Shown: positions 1 through 5,183 of the stretch, piece after piece
How the letters are laid out: every line of letters begins with the position of its first letter
Numbering within the stretch: the stretch's first letter is position 1
NCBI GenBank assembly: GCA_027886795.1
Contig: JAPCJU010000105.1
Location: 1 to 5,183, forward strand
Direction: 5' to 3'
From: Nitrososphaerota archaeon
GTDB taxonomy: Archaea; Thermoproteota; Nitrososphaeria; Nitrososphaerales; CADDZS01
DNA length: 5,183 nucleotides
Notes under the pieces: generated by a model
Told to the model about the DNA's origin: nothing
Databases searched by the model: none
The model's input: only the letters and a program-made list of their open reading frames with translations
Position numbers and translations under genes: made by a program

Positions 1-90
1 CTTCTCTGGTGGAAAGCACCTGATCTAGAATATCCAGGGGATTGAATTTGACCCGTTGGACTAATTCTATCGACTTAGGGAAAAACTCTT

Positions 91-101
91 ACAATAAATT
101 G
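91..101 (+). promoter_or_regulatory. Candidate TATA element for the adenosine-kinase-family gene
   Basis: An A/T-rich element, ACAATAAATTG, lies just upstream of the first gene. An archaeal TATA box is usually centred about 26-27 bases before the transcription start, which would put the start near 122-125. That fits a leaderless transcript beginning at the TTG codon at 125 better than at the upstream TTG at 110. A second A/T-rich run at 103-111 (AAAATATTT) could serve instead. This rests on position and composition only. Confidence 0.3.
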
Positions 102-109
102 GAAAATAT

Positions 110-610
110 TTGACCGAACCAGATTTGTTGGAAACGAAAATAGTCCAGGTCGATGTGCCAGAAGGAACTAATGTAATCATCGGACAGTCGCACTTTATCA
201 AAACTACCGAAGATATTCATGATGCCCTCGTTAATTCTGTACCTGGGATAAGATTTGGTTTGGCTTTTTGCGAATCATCGGGACCTCGGCTTATACGTTG
301 CGAAGGATCAAACGAAGAACTGAAACAACTTGCAGCTAAGAACGCGATGGCAATCGGGGCTGGACATTCTTTCATTCTATATCTACAAGGCGCATATCCC
401 ATAAATGTGCTTAATGATCTGAAGAACGTCAGCGAGATTTGTCAAATTTTCTGCGCAACCGCAAATCCCGTCCAGGCAATTATAGTTGAATCGGAACAGG
501 GGCGCGGAATTATCGGCGTCGTCGACGGCGCTCCGCCACTCGGAGTCGAGACCGAAAATGACGTTAAGGAGAGACGATCTTTCTTGAGAAAAATCGGCTA
601 CAAGCTTTAG
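110..610 (+). CDS. Adenosine-specific kinase family protein (PF04008-like)
   Basis: This 166-residue protein matches the small, mostly archaeal family named adenosine-specific kinase, whose role is assigned mainly from crystal structures and is not firmly shown in cells. Visible hallmarks are GQSHFIKT (25-32) followed by an acidic helix, GAGHSF (83-88), FCATANP (114-120), and the glycine-rich GRGIIGVVDG (131-140) leading into APPLGVE and a C-terminal FLRKIGYK. The length is normal and the protein looks complete. It has no signal peptide or membrane segment, so it is presumably cytosolic. The start is uncertain. An in-frame TAA at 95-97 limits extension, no ATG is available near the N-terminus, and TTG codons occur at 110, 125 and 128. 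Family members, as I recall them, begin about three residues before the KIVQVDVPEG-like strand, which favours 128 or 125, and the TATA spacing agrees. No Shine-Dalgarno is seen before any of them. A T-rich run at 623-630 could help end the transcript before the convergent gene. Confidence 0.88.
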   Translation: MTEPDLLETKIVQVDVPEGTNVIIGQSHFIKTTEDIHDALVNSVPGIRFGLAFCESSGPRLIRCEGSNEELKQLAAKNAMAIGAGHSFILYLQGAYPINVLNDLKNVSEICQIFCATANPVQAIIVESEQGRGIIGVVDGAPPLGVETENDVKERRSFLRKIGYKL

Positions 611-645
611 CGATGGTTGAGGTTCTTTTCAGATTACACATCTCT

Positions 646-2070
646 TCATCTCATCTGGCTCCTCTTGTATCTTGAAATTAGGGCATACATCCCATCCACA
701 GACCGCTCGGCCGTAGGGTACGCAGCAAATCGCTTATCCAGCATCCGTTCGTAAGCTACTTTCGCCATTTGCCCGCCTACAAACGCAATTGTGATTGGTT
801 TCTTCTTTTCACCAGTTCCTACACTTTTGATTATGGATTCAGCGACCAATGTCGCATCGATGTTGGCTGTCTGGCAGAATAGTGCGATTATCGCATTAAC
901 GTCGTCCCTTTCAAATAGCACTTGCAGAACCTTTCGATATAGTTCGTCATCCGCGTTCGCTGTGAGATCGATTGGGTTCCGGATCGAGCCAAAGCTTGGG
1001 ACGACCCCCCGGAGTTTTTCTTTGAGGTCGTCGGGGAGTTCCATAAGATCCATGTGTAGTTCTTCACACTTGTCGGTTGCGAGTACTCCGATCCCTCCAC
1101 CGTTTGTCACGATGACCAAGTTCGGTCCGTTGGGGAGTGGATTTTCATTTATCGATTGAATCCAGTCGAAAGCCTGCGTCATTGTATCGGCACGGAGGAC
1201 TCCGGCCTCATTGAAAGCCACATCAAAGATTCTGTCCTGCCCTGCAATTGAGCCCGTATGGGAACTCACCGCCATCGCTCCTCTCTTGGATCTTCCAGAC
1301 TTTATCACGACGATTGGCTTTTTTGCGGCGACGATCTTGGAGGAATTGTAAAACTTTCTTCCATCTTTCAGTCCCTCCATGTAAATCAGGATTGATTTTG
1401 TAGACTCATCTCCTTCAAAATATTCGATCAAATCTGCGTCGTCCACGTCCGCCTTGTTTCCAATGCTGACAATCGCGGAAACTCCGTACTTTTCCTCGGT
1501 GGTCCAAGACATCAGCGCAAGTCCGAGCGCCCCGGATTGCGTGATGAAAGCAGTCTTTCCAGATAGAATGTAGTTCGGACCAAATGTACAGTTCATCCGG
1601 CTGATAGCGCAGAAAATTCCAAAGGTATTCGGGCCAACGAGCCTCATGCCGTAAGACCTTGAGACTTCAACAAGCCTCTTTTCCAGATCGGTTTTTCCAA
1701 CTTCTCCGAAGCCCGAGGTGATTATTATTACGGCCTTTACGTCCGTCTCACCACATTCTTGGAGCACTTGTTCTACTCTCTCAGCAGGAACGACGATTAC
1801 CGCCAGATCTACGGGGCGACCTATGGATCCAATCTTTTCATATGACTTGTACCCGAGGACAGATTTTGCTTTGGGATTGACGGGAAATATCTCGTCGCGA
1901 AATCCCGACAGCTTTAGATTGCGAACGATTTCATGGCCAATCTTTCCGGGGGTCCTTGATGCTCCAATTATCGCAATGCTTCGCGGTCTGAAAAAAGCTT
2001 CAAGAGTATCGGTTCTTTTTTCCGCAGCGCGACGGGTCGGGGAAATGGTGGTCAAGATTCTCTCTTCCAC
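646..2070 (-). CDS. ADP-forming acyl-CoA synthetase, alpha-type subunit (CoA-binding and phosphohistidine domains)
   Basis: This family (acetate/acyl-CoA ligase, ADP-forming, NDP-forming synthetase type) interconverts an acyl-CoA, ADP and phosphate with a free acid, CoA and ATP through a phosphohistidine. The 474-residue length fits a stand-alone alpha chain. Domain order: CoA-binding Rossmann domain about 24-120, with FFRPRSIAIIGAS (26-38) and PGKIG (41-45); succinyl-CoA-ligase-like domain about 145-310, with GPNTFG (146-151), ITQSGALG (176-183), YMEG (230-233) and the expected phosphorylated His271 in SSHTGSIAG (269-277); and a third domain about 315-465 with TNGGGIGVL (322-330), NPIDLT (365-370) and YPTAER (451-456). 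No ATP-grasp beta domain is fused or adjacent; unlinked alpha and beta genes are known in Pyrococcus furiosus. The start is GTG at 2070-2068, directly after the TGA of the thioesterase gene with no spacer and no clear Shine-Dalgarno, so translational coupling is likely. The acyl substrate cannot be read from the sequence. A CoA-binding protein with a non-synthetase role is a less likely alternative. Confidence 0.9.
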   Translation of the reverse strand: MEERILTTISPTRRAAEKRTDTLEAFFRPRSIAIIGASRTPGKIGHEIVRNLKLSGFRDEIFPVNPKAKSVLGYKSYEKIGSIGRPVDLAVIVVPAERVEQVLQECGETDVKAVIIITSGFGEVGKTDLEKRLVEVSRSYGMRLVGPNTFGIFCAISRMNCTFGPNYILSGKTAFITQSGALGLALMSWTTEEKYGVSAIVSIGNKADVDDADLIEYFEGDESTKSILIYMEGLKDGRKFYNSSKIVAAKKPIVVIKSGRSKRGAMAVSSHTGSIAGQDRIFDVAFNEAGVLRADTMTQAFDWIQSINENPLPNGPNLVIVTNGGGIGVLATDKCEELHMDLMELPDDLKEKLRGVVPSFGSIRNPIDLTANADDELYRKVLQVLFERDDVNAIIALFCQTANIDATLVAESIIKSVGTGEKKKPITIAFVGGQMAKVAYERMLDKRFAAYPTAERSVDGMYALISRYKRSQMR

Positions 2071-2550
2071 TCAATGTTTTGAGATCTTGTACCAGGTTCC
2101 GAGTGCGATCGCACATACTATGTTGTTGCCATCGCGCATTTCAGCTTCAGCGACAGCGGTCGTCCTACCATGGCGCAACTCCCTTCCAATTGCGAGAAAA
2201 GGCTCCTTTTTCAGCGGTTCCAGAAAATTAACCTTCAATTCGAGAGTAACTTGGTCGAATCCTGAATTGTTTGACATGACAGCGAGACCTCCCACATTAT
2301 CCAGAGCAAACGAGATGATTCCACCGTGTACCATGCCGCCGTGTCTAGCAACATTATAGCTGAATGGAAAACTTAGCTCGGCGTACCCCTTTTCGATTTT
2401 TCTTACGCTAAACTTCGCCAGAGAAAATAATCCGCTTTCACTGCTAAGGAACTTTTCAACTTCTTGTTCAACACTCCGACCATTGTTCTTGACAAGTTCA
2501 AAAACGCCCTTGAAACCCCCGGAGCTCTTTAGAAGTTCCTCGAAGCTCAT
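2071..2550 (-). CDS. PaaI-like hotdog-fold acyl-CoA thioesterase
   Basis: This 159-residue protein carries the PaaI/YdiI-type hotdog signature, so it probably hydrolyses a cytosolic acyl-CoA to free acid and CoA. The key segment is HGGMVHGG (70-77) followed by FALDNVGG (81-88). Asp84 sits where the family places its catalytic carboxylate, and Asn66 is a candidate for the upstream conserved Asn. The next strands, VTLELKVNFLEPL (101-113) and a HGRTTAVAEAEM stretch (127-138), complete the usual hotdog pattern. An N-terminal helical stretch of about 45 residues precedes the core, slightly longer than in minimal PaaI proteins. Active hotdog thioesterases are dimers or tetramers. The ATG at 2550 is supported by a TATA-like element about 28 bases upstream. 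The gene is followed without a gap by the acyl-CoA synthetase gene, suggesting both act on the same pool of acyl-CoA. The substrate is unknown. Confidence 0.88.
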   Translation of the reverse strand: MSFEELLKSSGGFKGVFELVKNNGRSVEQEVEKFLSSESGLFSLAKFSVRKIEKGYAELSFPFSYNVARHGGMVHGGIISFALDNVGGLAVMSNNSGFDQVTLELKVNFLEPLKKEPFLAIGRELRHGRTTAVAEAEMRDGNNIVCAIALGTWYKISKH

Positions 2551-2575
2551 TTGATTCGCCTAGTCGATCGTAATC

Positions 2576-2581
2576 ATTTAA
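2576..2581 (-). promoter_or_regulatory. Candidate TATA box for the thioesterase-synthetase operon
   Basis: On the minus strand the sequence reads GTTAAATGA here, with TTAAAT at 2581-2576. Its centre is about 28 bases before the thioesterase ATG at 2550, the spacing expected for a leaderless or nearly leaderless archaeal transcript. It lies in the 70-base gap after the M48 protease stop. This suggests the thioesterase-synthetase pair can be transcribed independently of the protease gene. Assignment is by position and composition only. Confidence 0.45.
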
Positions 2582-2620
2582 CGTTTGACTGACTTAGCAG
2601 TGGGATTACTTGTTCAAGTC

Positions 2621-4147
2621 TCACTTAAACGATGTCAAGAACCCTACTATACAATCTCTGATCGAGACAAGAGTCACGTGCTGCGTTTCGCGACCATCGG
2701 TAGGAAATTTTGACATCCGCATCACCCTGAAATAAATTGGCGGGTGAGGATCGAACTGGAACCAATCGAGGAACTTTGCAGCAGGGCTGTACTTTTCGTG
2801 GTAAAGTTGTCTCAGTCCTATCTTAGTGAGTGAAGAAGCCATGGCGCCTGGATCTCCCAGAACTACGGCAGATTCGGTGTCGGCCCTCGTCTCGAGTACT
2901 TTACCAACGGCGAAGATTGCTCCGAAGGCGAGTATGAAGTAAAAGATGCCGAGATACAGGAGCAAAGGAAACCAGAGGTAGAACCTTCCGATGAACTCGA
3001 AAGAAGTTAAGGCAAACAAGATTACTGGATCGTGACCCTTAATGTGCCCTAATTCGTGTCCGATGACGGCTTCCAGCTCCTCATCGTTCAGGTCTTCAAG
3101 CGATCCTGCAGTAATCATGATCGATGAATGCGTGGTCGAGATCCCCGTGGCTGCGGCGTTTGAAACTACGCTGTTGGCGATGACTATCTTTGGAGGCGAT
3201 CGCTTGAATTTAGTGGCGACCTTCTCCACCAATTCATAGACGTTCCTCGTCTTGATTTCAATATCATTCATCCTTGCAGTGATTCCATGTGCAGCCAGGA
3301 TTCCCAGAATTGTCGATTTGGCAGATTCTCTTGTCGCGATCGTAGCCGGTATTCCAATGCTCTTAGTCACTTCGTCCCTGATCTGAGGCAAGATCTTCTT
3401 TCCATGAGTGTAAAGGGCCTTGACGGTATCCGGATTTGACCTCACGCTGACTATCGTCACTAGCGGCCGCTTAGCGGTTGGGCGAACGTTGCCAATGTTG
3501 AGGGCAAGCCTGTCGGAAAAAATGAGGTACACAAACTGGAAAACAATCATTATGAAAATCGCGATAGGCCCAATTAGGAAAAACAAAATGAAACTGAAAA
3601 ATAGAAATGTCAAGAAAACGTTTGTTGCATTTCCACTGAAGAGCCTCTTCAGTAGATTTTTTGTAACAGATTTCTGTTGTCCTGGAGCTTCAGAATGCTC
3701 GTCGGTGTTTCCGCCTATCACGAAATATAGGCTGCTTTGTTTTGCATGCTGAAAATACGACCACACGATGCTTTGAACATCGTCGATTACCCTCGAAGAG
3801 AGATTTGTTTGAGCTAAATTACTTTTGTCAAAATCATCAAAGTATAGTTCCACGGCCGTAGTGTTGATTGCCACATGGTTCGAAAGCGCTACTGTCGCCA
3901 AAGATTCGGGAAGCAAAATCTTCCATGATAATTCGATTCCGGTTCGGGATGTTACCCTTTTGTACGAGCCTAGCTCAATGTATCGAAGGTTCGGATTGAT
4001 GTAATATCTCTCGATTGCCTCAGCTAATCCACTGACCGCAGCATCAGGAATATTTTCTTGTATAACGATGCGTTTTGTTGTTGAAGCGGTTATCACTTTA
4101 TACTCAGATCTTAAATGCCAAACCACGTTGACTTTAGCTATATGCAT
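2621..4147 (-). CDS. Membrane-bound M48 (Ste24/HtpX-type) zinc metalloprotease
   Basis: This 508-residue integral membrane protease probably cleaves membrane or misfolded proteins, as HtpX and Ste24 relatives do. The zinc motif is HELGH (364-368; ligands His364 and His368, catalytic Glu365), and the third ligand is probably Glu419 in ETRAD (419-423). Family context is good: an SNAAATG segment (329-335), the acidic helix NDEELEAV (354-361) before the active site, and a C-terminal DPHPPIYFR (466-474) matching the M48 HPP-x-x-R element. Two strongly hydrophobic blocks, about 174-210 and 385-417, each look like one long or two short membrane segments. Residues 1-170 form a soluble, unrecognised N-terminal region with no signal peptide, making this protein longer than classic HtpX (about 290 residues). 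ATG at 4147 is the most upstream start, because the preceding in-frame codon is TAG. A TATA-like element lies only about 11 bases before it, so GTG codons at 4126 or 4096 are possible alternatives. There is no clear Shine-Dalgarno. Confidence 0.88.
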   Translation of the reverse strand: MHIAKVNVVWHLRSEYKVITASTTKRIVIQENIPDAAVSGLAEAIERYYINPNLRYIELGSYKRVTSRTGIELSWKILLPESLATVALSNHVAINTTAVELYFDDFDKSNLAQTNLSSRVIDDVQSIVWSYFQHAKQSSLYFVIGGNTDEHSEAPGQQKSVTKNLLKRLFSGNATNVFLTFLFFSFILFFLIGPIAIFIMIVFQFVYLIFSDRLALNIGNVRPTAKRPLVTIVSVRSNPDTVKALYTHGKKILPQIRDEVTKSIGIPATIATRESAKSTILGILAAHGITARMNDIEIKTRNVYELVEKVATKFKRSPPKIVIANSVVSNAAATGISTTHSSIMITAGSLEDLNDEELEAVIGHELGHIKGHDPVILFALTSFEFIGRFYLWFPLLLYLGIFYFILAFGAIFAVGKVLETRADTESAVVLGDPGAMASSLTKIGLRQLYHEKYSPAAKFLDWFQFDPHPPIYFRVMRMSKFPTDGRETQHVTLVSIRDCIVGFLTSFK

Positions 4148-4155
4148 CTAAACAC

Positions 4156-4161
4156 ATTTAT
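4156..4161 (-). promoter_or_regulatory. TATA-like element close to the M48 start codon
   Basis: On the minus strand the sequence reads CGATAAATG, with ATAAAT at 4161-4156, overlapping the palindrome TTATCGATAA (4158-4167). Its centre is only about 11 bases before the annotated ATG at 4147. If it is a real TATA box, transcription would start near 4132, inside the annotated reading frame, and translation would have to begin at GTG 4126 or later. It may equally be a chance A/T run within a longer leader. Confidence 0.25.
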
Positions 4162-4244
4162 CGATAACCGATAGACGCGGTTGTGATCGGGACGATCGGA
4201 TTAGTTGCGAATGTCCCAAGGGTCGGTACAGCGTAATTTAAGGC

Positions 4245-4253
4245 ATATAAATT
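4245..4253 (-). promoter_or_regulatory. Strong TATA-like element; probable M48 promoter, direction uncertain
   Basis: ATATAAATT on the plus strand (AATTTATAT on the minus strand) is the best TATA-like sequence in the window. Read on the minus strand it would start a transcript near 4222-4225, giving the M48 protease gene a leader of about 75 bases. Read on the plus strand it would start near 4273-4277, at the beginning of a stretch that can fold back on itself, with no convincing gene behind it. I favour the minus-strand reading because it has a gene to serve. Confidence 0.4.
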
Positions 4254-4450
4254 GACGCATACGCGGGCAGATTGCCTTCATCGGAACTTTCCTCAAAAAC
4301 GAAATTAGATCGCTGCATCAAGACCGGAAAATTGAAGGAAGTCAAGAGTGACTCATAGATTGAGTGTTCAAATATTCATGATGAAGATAGATCGCTCTAA
4401 CAGTATGTGGCCTGTTCCTGATTCCGGCGAGAAAATGAACTGCGCTGGAG

Positions 4451-4714
4451 TTATTTTAGAGGAGAAAACTGCTCTTTCTCTTTAGAAATTGATGAAATAT
4501 TCTTTGAAGCGAGAGCATCTTTCTCTTCGTCGGTGAGATCTCTCATATGAACGCTAAATGTTATTGTCCCATTGATTTCCACACCAACTGGCATGCCAGG
4601 AAATCTAACGCTGGTCCTTTGAAAGTTGACATCAACTTCTGATTGTTTGTTCGCCAAAGCAGTTATCAATCCGTCGAAAAACCCTCTGGTGTCCTCCATT
4701 TCTTTTTGAGTCAT
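4451..4714 (-). CDS. Small protein of unknown function (87 residues)
   Basis: I do not recognise this protein. It is short, soluble-looking and acidic to neutral, without a signal peptide, membrane segment, cysteines or a metal-binding motif. An N-terminal helical part (about 1-24, with RGFFDGLITAL at 10-20) is followed by a strand-rich core (about 27-57), including VDVNF, RFPGMPVGVEI and TITFSVHM. A charged helix starting at DLTDEEKDAL (59-68) leads to a lysine- and glutamate-rich tail. That alternation of strands with a central PGMPVG turn looks like a real small folded domain, not random translation. The ATG at 4714 is the first start after an in-frame TGA. A second ATG (Met6, at 4699) is an alternative. 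A TATA-like GTAAATAC at 4758-4751 would give a 5' leader of about 14 bases. It is divergent from the PPK2 gene and separated from the protease gene by 303 bases, so neither neighbour firmly predicts its job. Confidence 0.72.
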   Translation of the reverse strand: MTQKEMEDTRGFFDGLITALANKQSEVDVNFQRTSVRFPGMPVGVEINGTITFSVHMRDLTDEEKDALASKNISSISKEKEQFSPLK

Positions 4715-4750
4715 GCTTATTCACTGGTATCTGGAAGTAGATGCGACGCA

Positions 4751-4758
4751 GTATTTAC
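4751..4758 (-). promoter_or_regulatory. Weak TATA-like element for the 87-residue gene
   Basis: The minus strand reads GTAAATAC at 4758-4751, about 40 bases before the ATG at 4714. Transcription would then start near 4728, leaving a leader of about 14 bases without a recognisable Shine-Dalgarno. It lies in the 209-base divergent gap shared with the PPK2 gene. Assignment is tentative. Confidence 0.25.
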
Positions 4759-4892
4759 GAATTCTCTCGATGGCCTAGAAATCGTCCCCTTTGCAAAGTC
4801 AAATCGCTCTAGATGACGTATCCTCGAACCCATTATCATTTACTTGAAAAATTGTCCTGAGAGTTCTATACGCAGAAAAGTTTGATATTTTC

Positions 4893-4900
4893 TTTTATTC
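4893..4900 (+). promoter_or_regulatory. Candidate TATA box for the PPK2 gene
   Basis: TTTTATTC is centred about 27 bases before the ATG at 4924, the spacing expected for a leaderless archaeal transcript beginning at that ATG. No Shine-Dalgarno precedes the ATG, which agrees with leaderless translation. The T-rich surroundings make a chance match possible. Confidence 0.4.
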
Positions 4901-4923
4901 TCTCGGGCAATTGCTTCAAGCAA

Positions 4924-5183
4924 ATGCAAAATTTGAGCTCTTTCAGGATCCAAGAAGGACAGAAAGTTATCCTCGCAAATCTAGATCCAAACGATACATC
5001 TTTCGCGGACGAGAAGAAAGGAGAATCAAAGGATGATACAAAGAAATTAATCTCGAATCTTGATCGGCTTCAGGAAATATTGTACGCTGAGAATAAACAC
5101 AAAGTCTTGATCGTGCTTCAGGGAATGGACACGTCGGGTAAGGATGGCGTGATCCGACGAATCTTTGAGGGAGTAAACCCGGC
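4924..5183 (+). CDS. ppk2: Polyphosphate kinase 2 (PPK2) family protein, 5' part, cut by window end
   Basis: The first 86 codons are present and the frame runs off the window. PPK2 enzymes move phosphate between polyphosphate and nucleotides in the cytosol. Subclasses phosphorylate NDPs, NMPs or both, and which one applies here cannot be told from this part. The Walker A loop is GMDTSGKDG (67-75), with Lys73 expected to bind phosphate, preceded by the strand KVLIVLQ (60-66) and followed by VIRRIFEGVNP (76-86). This is very close to the family pattern LQGMD-x-x-GKDG ending in GVNP. The N-terminal part also fits: a basic start, a KVILANLDPNDT segment (14-25), then a helix (about 38-57) with LQEILYAE. 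The Walker B and lid regions lie beyond the end. ATG 4924 is chosen because it is the first ATG after the in-frame TGA at 4858 and matches the TATA spacing; TTG 4882 is a weaker option. Confidence 0.9.
   Translation, partial: MQNLSSFRIQEGQKVILANLDPNDTSFADEKKGESKDDTKKLISNLDRLQEILYAENKHKVLIVLQGMDTSGKDGVIRRIFEGVNP

Larger units (their letters stand above)
4148..4450. other. 303-base intergenic region between the M48 protease and the 87-residue protein gene
   Basis: No convincing protein gene or tRNA is visible here. The region holds a strong TATA-like element at 4245-4253 and a weaker one at 4156-4161. A nested pairing of CCTTCA (4275-4280) with TGAAGG (4333-4338) and TTTCC (4288-4292) with GGAAA (4326-4330) is possible, as is a small inverted repeat, ACTCA/TGAGT, at 4351-4365. 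A 9-base direct repeat, TAGATCGCT, occurs at 4306-4314 and 4388-4396. It probably acts as the protease gene's promoter and 5' leader, plus the 3' region of the 87-residue gene. A small RNA is possible but unproven. Confidence 0.5.

Noticed and set aside
1..45. A 14-codon open stretch on the plus strand reading LLWWKAPDLEYPGD and ending in TGA at 43-45, possibly the tail of an upstream gene.
   Set aside because: It is too short to judge. The other two plus frames also end in short plausible tails (TAG at 26-28, TGA at 21-23), so none can be preferred without the upstream sequence.
791..1159. A 122-codon plus-strand frame antisense to the 3' half of the synthetase gene; similar shadows lie opposite the protease gene at 3042-3239 and 3420-3752.
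   Set aside because: Low-complexity Ser/Phe/Arg-rich translations without motifs, entirely opposite well-supported coding sequence.
1718..2359. A 213-codon open frame on the plus strand, antisense to the thioesterase-synthetase junction.
   Set aside because: Its translation is rich in Ser, Arg, Thr and Ile with no domain pattern. It lies wholly opposite two genes with clear family motifs, so it is a shadow frame.
2608..2619. Inverted repeat ACTTG-TT-CAAGT directly after the M48 stop, considered as a terminator.
   Set aside because: Only five base pairs with a two-base loop and no following T-run in the direction of transcription.
4378..4485. A 35-codon plus-strand frame starting with two ATG codons and ending in TAG, overlapping the 3' end of the 87-residue gene.
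   Set aside because: Short, without a recognisable domain, no TATA at suitable spacing, and it overlaps a better-supported gene on the other strand.
4789..4798. Perfect 10-base palindrome CTTTGCAAAG in the divergent gap between the 87-residue gene and ppk2; a second one, TTATCGATAA, lies at 4158-4167.
   Set aside because: About five perfect 10-base palindromes are expected by chance in a window this long, and neither is repeated, so an operator role is unsupported.
4388..4811. Short shared words flanking the 87-residue gene: TAGATCGCT at 4306 and 4388, and ATCGCTCTA at 4391 and 4803, considered as repeats marking a mobile unit.
   Set aside because: Nine-base matches with no terminal inverted repeats, transposase or target duplication; probably coincidence.

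Overview
The window looks like ordinary chromosomal DNA from an archaeon. A mesophilic member of the Nitrososphaeria (Thaumarchaeota) or a relative is my best guess, but no marker gene settles it. The reasons are: a gene of the mainly archaeal adenosine-specific kinase family (PF04008); an ADP-forming acyl-CoA synthetase alpha-type protein; weak or absent Shine-Dalgarno sequences; several starts with a TATA-like element about 26-29 bases upstream, as in leaderless archaeal transcripts; GTG/TTG starts; and moderate GC content judged by eye. No tRNA, rRNA, insertion sequence, CRISPR array or phage gene is visible.

Layout. Bases 1-109 hold the upstream end of the window and the likely promoter of the first gene. 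Bases 110-610 (+) encode an adenosine-specific kinase family protein. It converges, across a 35-base gap, on a minus-strand block. Read 5' to 3' on the minus strand, the block holds: an 87-residue protein of unknown function (4714-4451); a 303-base gap with TATA-like elements but no convincing gene; a membrane M48 metalloprotease (4147-2621); a short promoter-bearing gap; a PaaI-like hotdog thioesterase (2550-2071); and an acyl-CoA synthetase alpha-type protein (2070-646) whose GTG start directly follows the thioesterase stop. The last gene, on the plus strand from 4924, is the 5' part of a PPK2 family polyphosphate-dependent kinase. It is cut by the window end and is divergent from the 87-residue gene.

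How the genes relate. The only clear functional pair is thioesterase plus acyl-CoA synthetase. They abut with no spacer and probably share one mRNA, so making and hydrolysing acyl-CoA thioesters may be coupled. The synthetase lacks the ATP-grasp (beta) half needed for catalysis, which must be encoded elsewhere if this is an active ADP-forming synthetase. The adenosine-kinase-family protein and PPK2 both suggest nucleotide and phosphate metabolism, but their placement shows no direct link. I found no strong evidence of a new multi-gene system. The items most worth following are the uncharacterised 87-residue protein, the roughly 170-residue N-terminal region of the M48 protease, and the strong TATA element in the 303-base gap.
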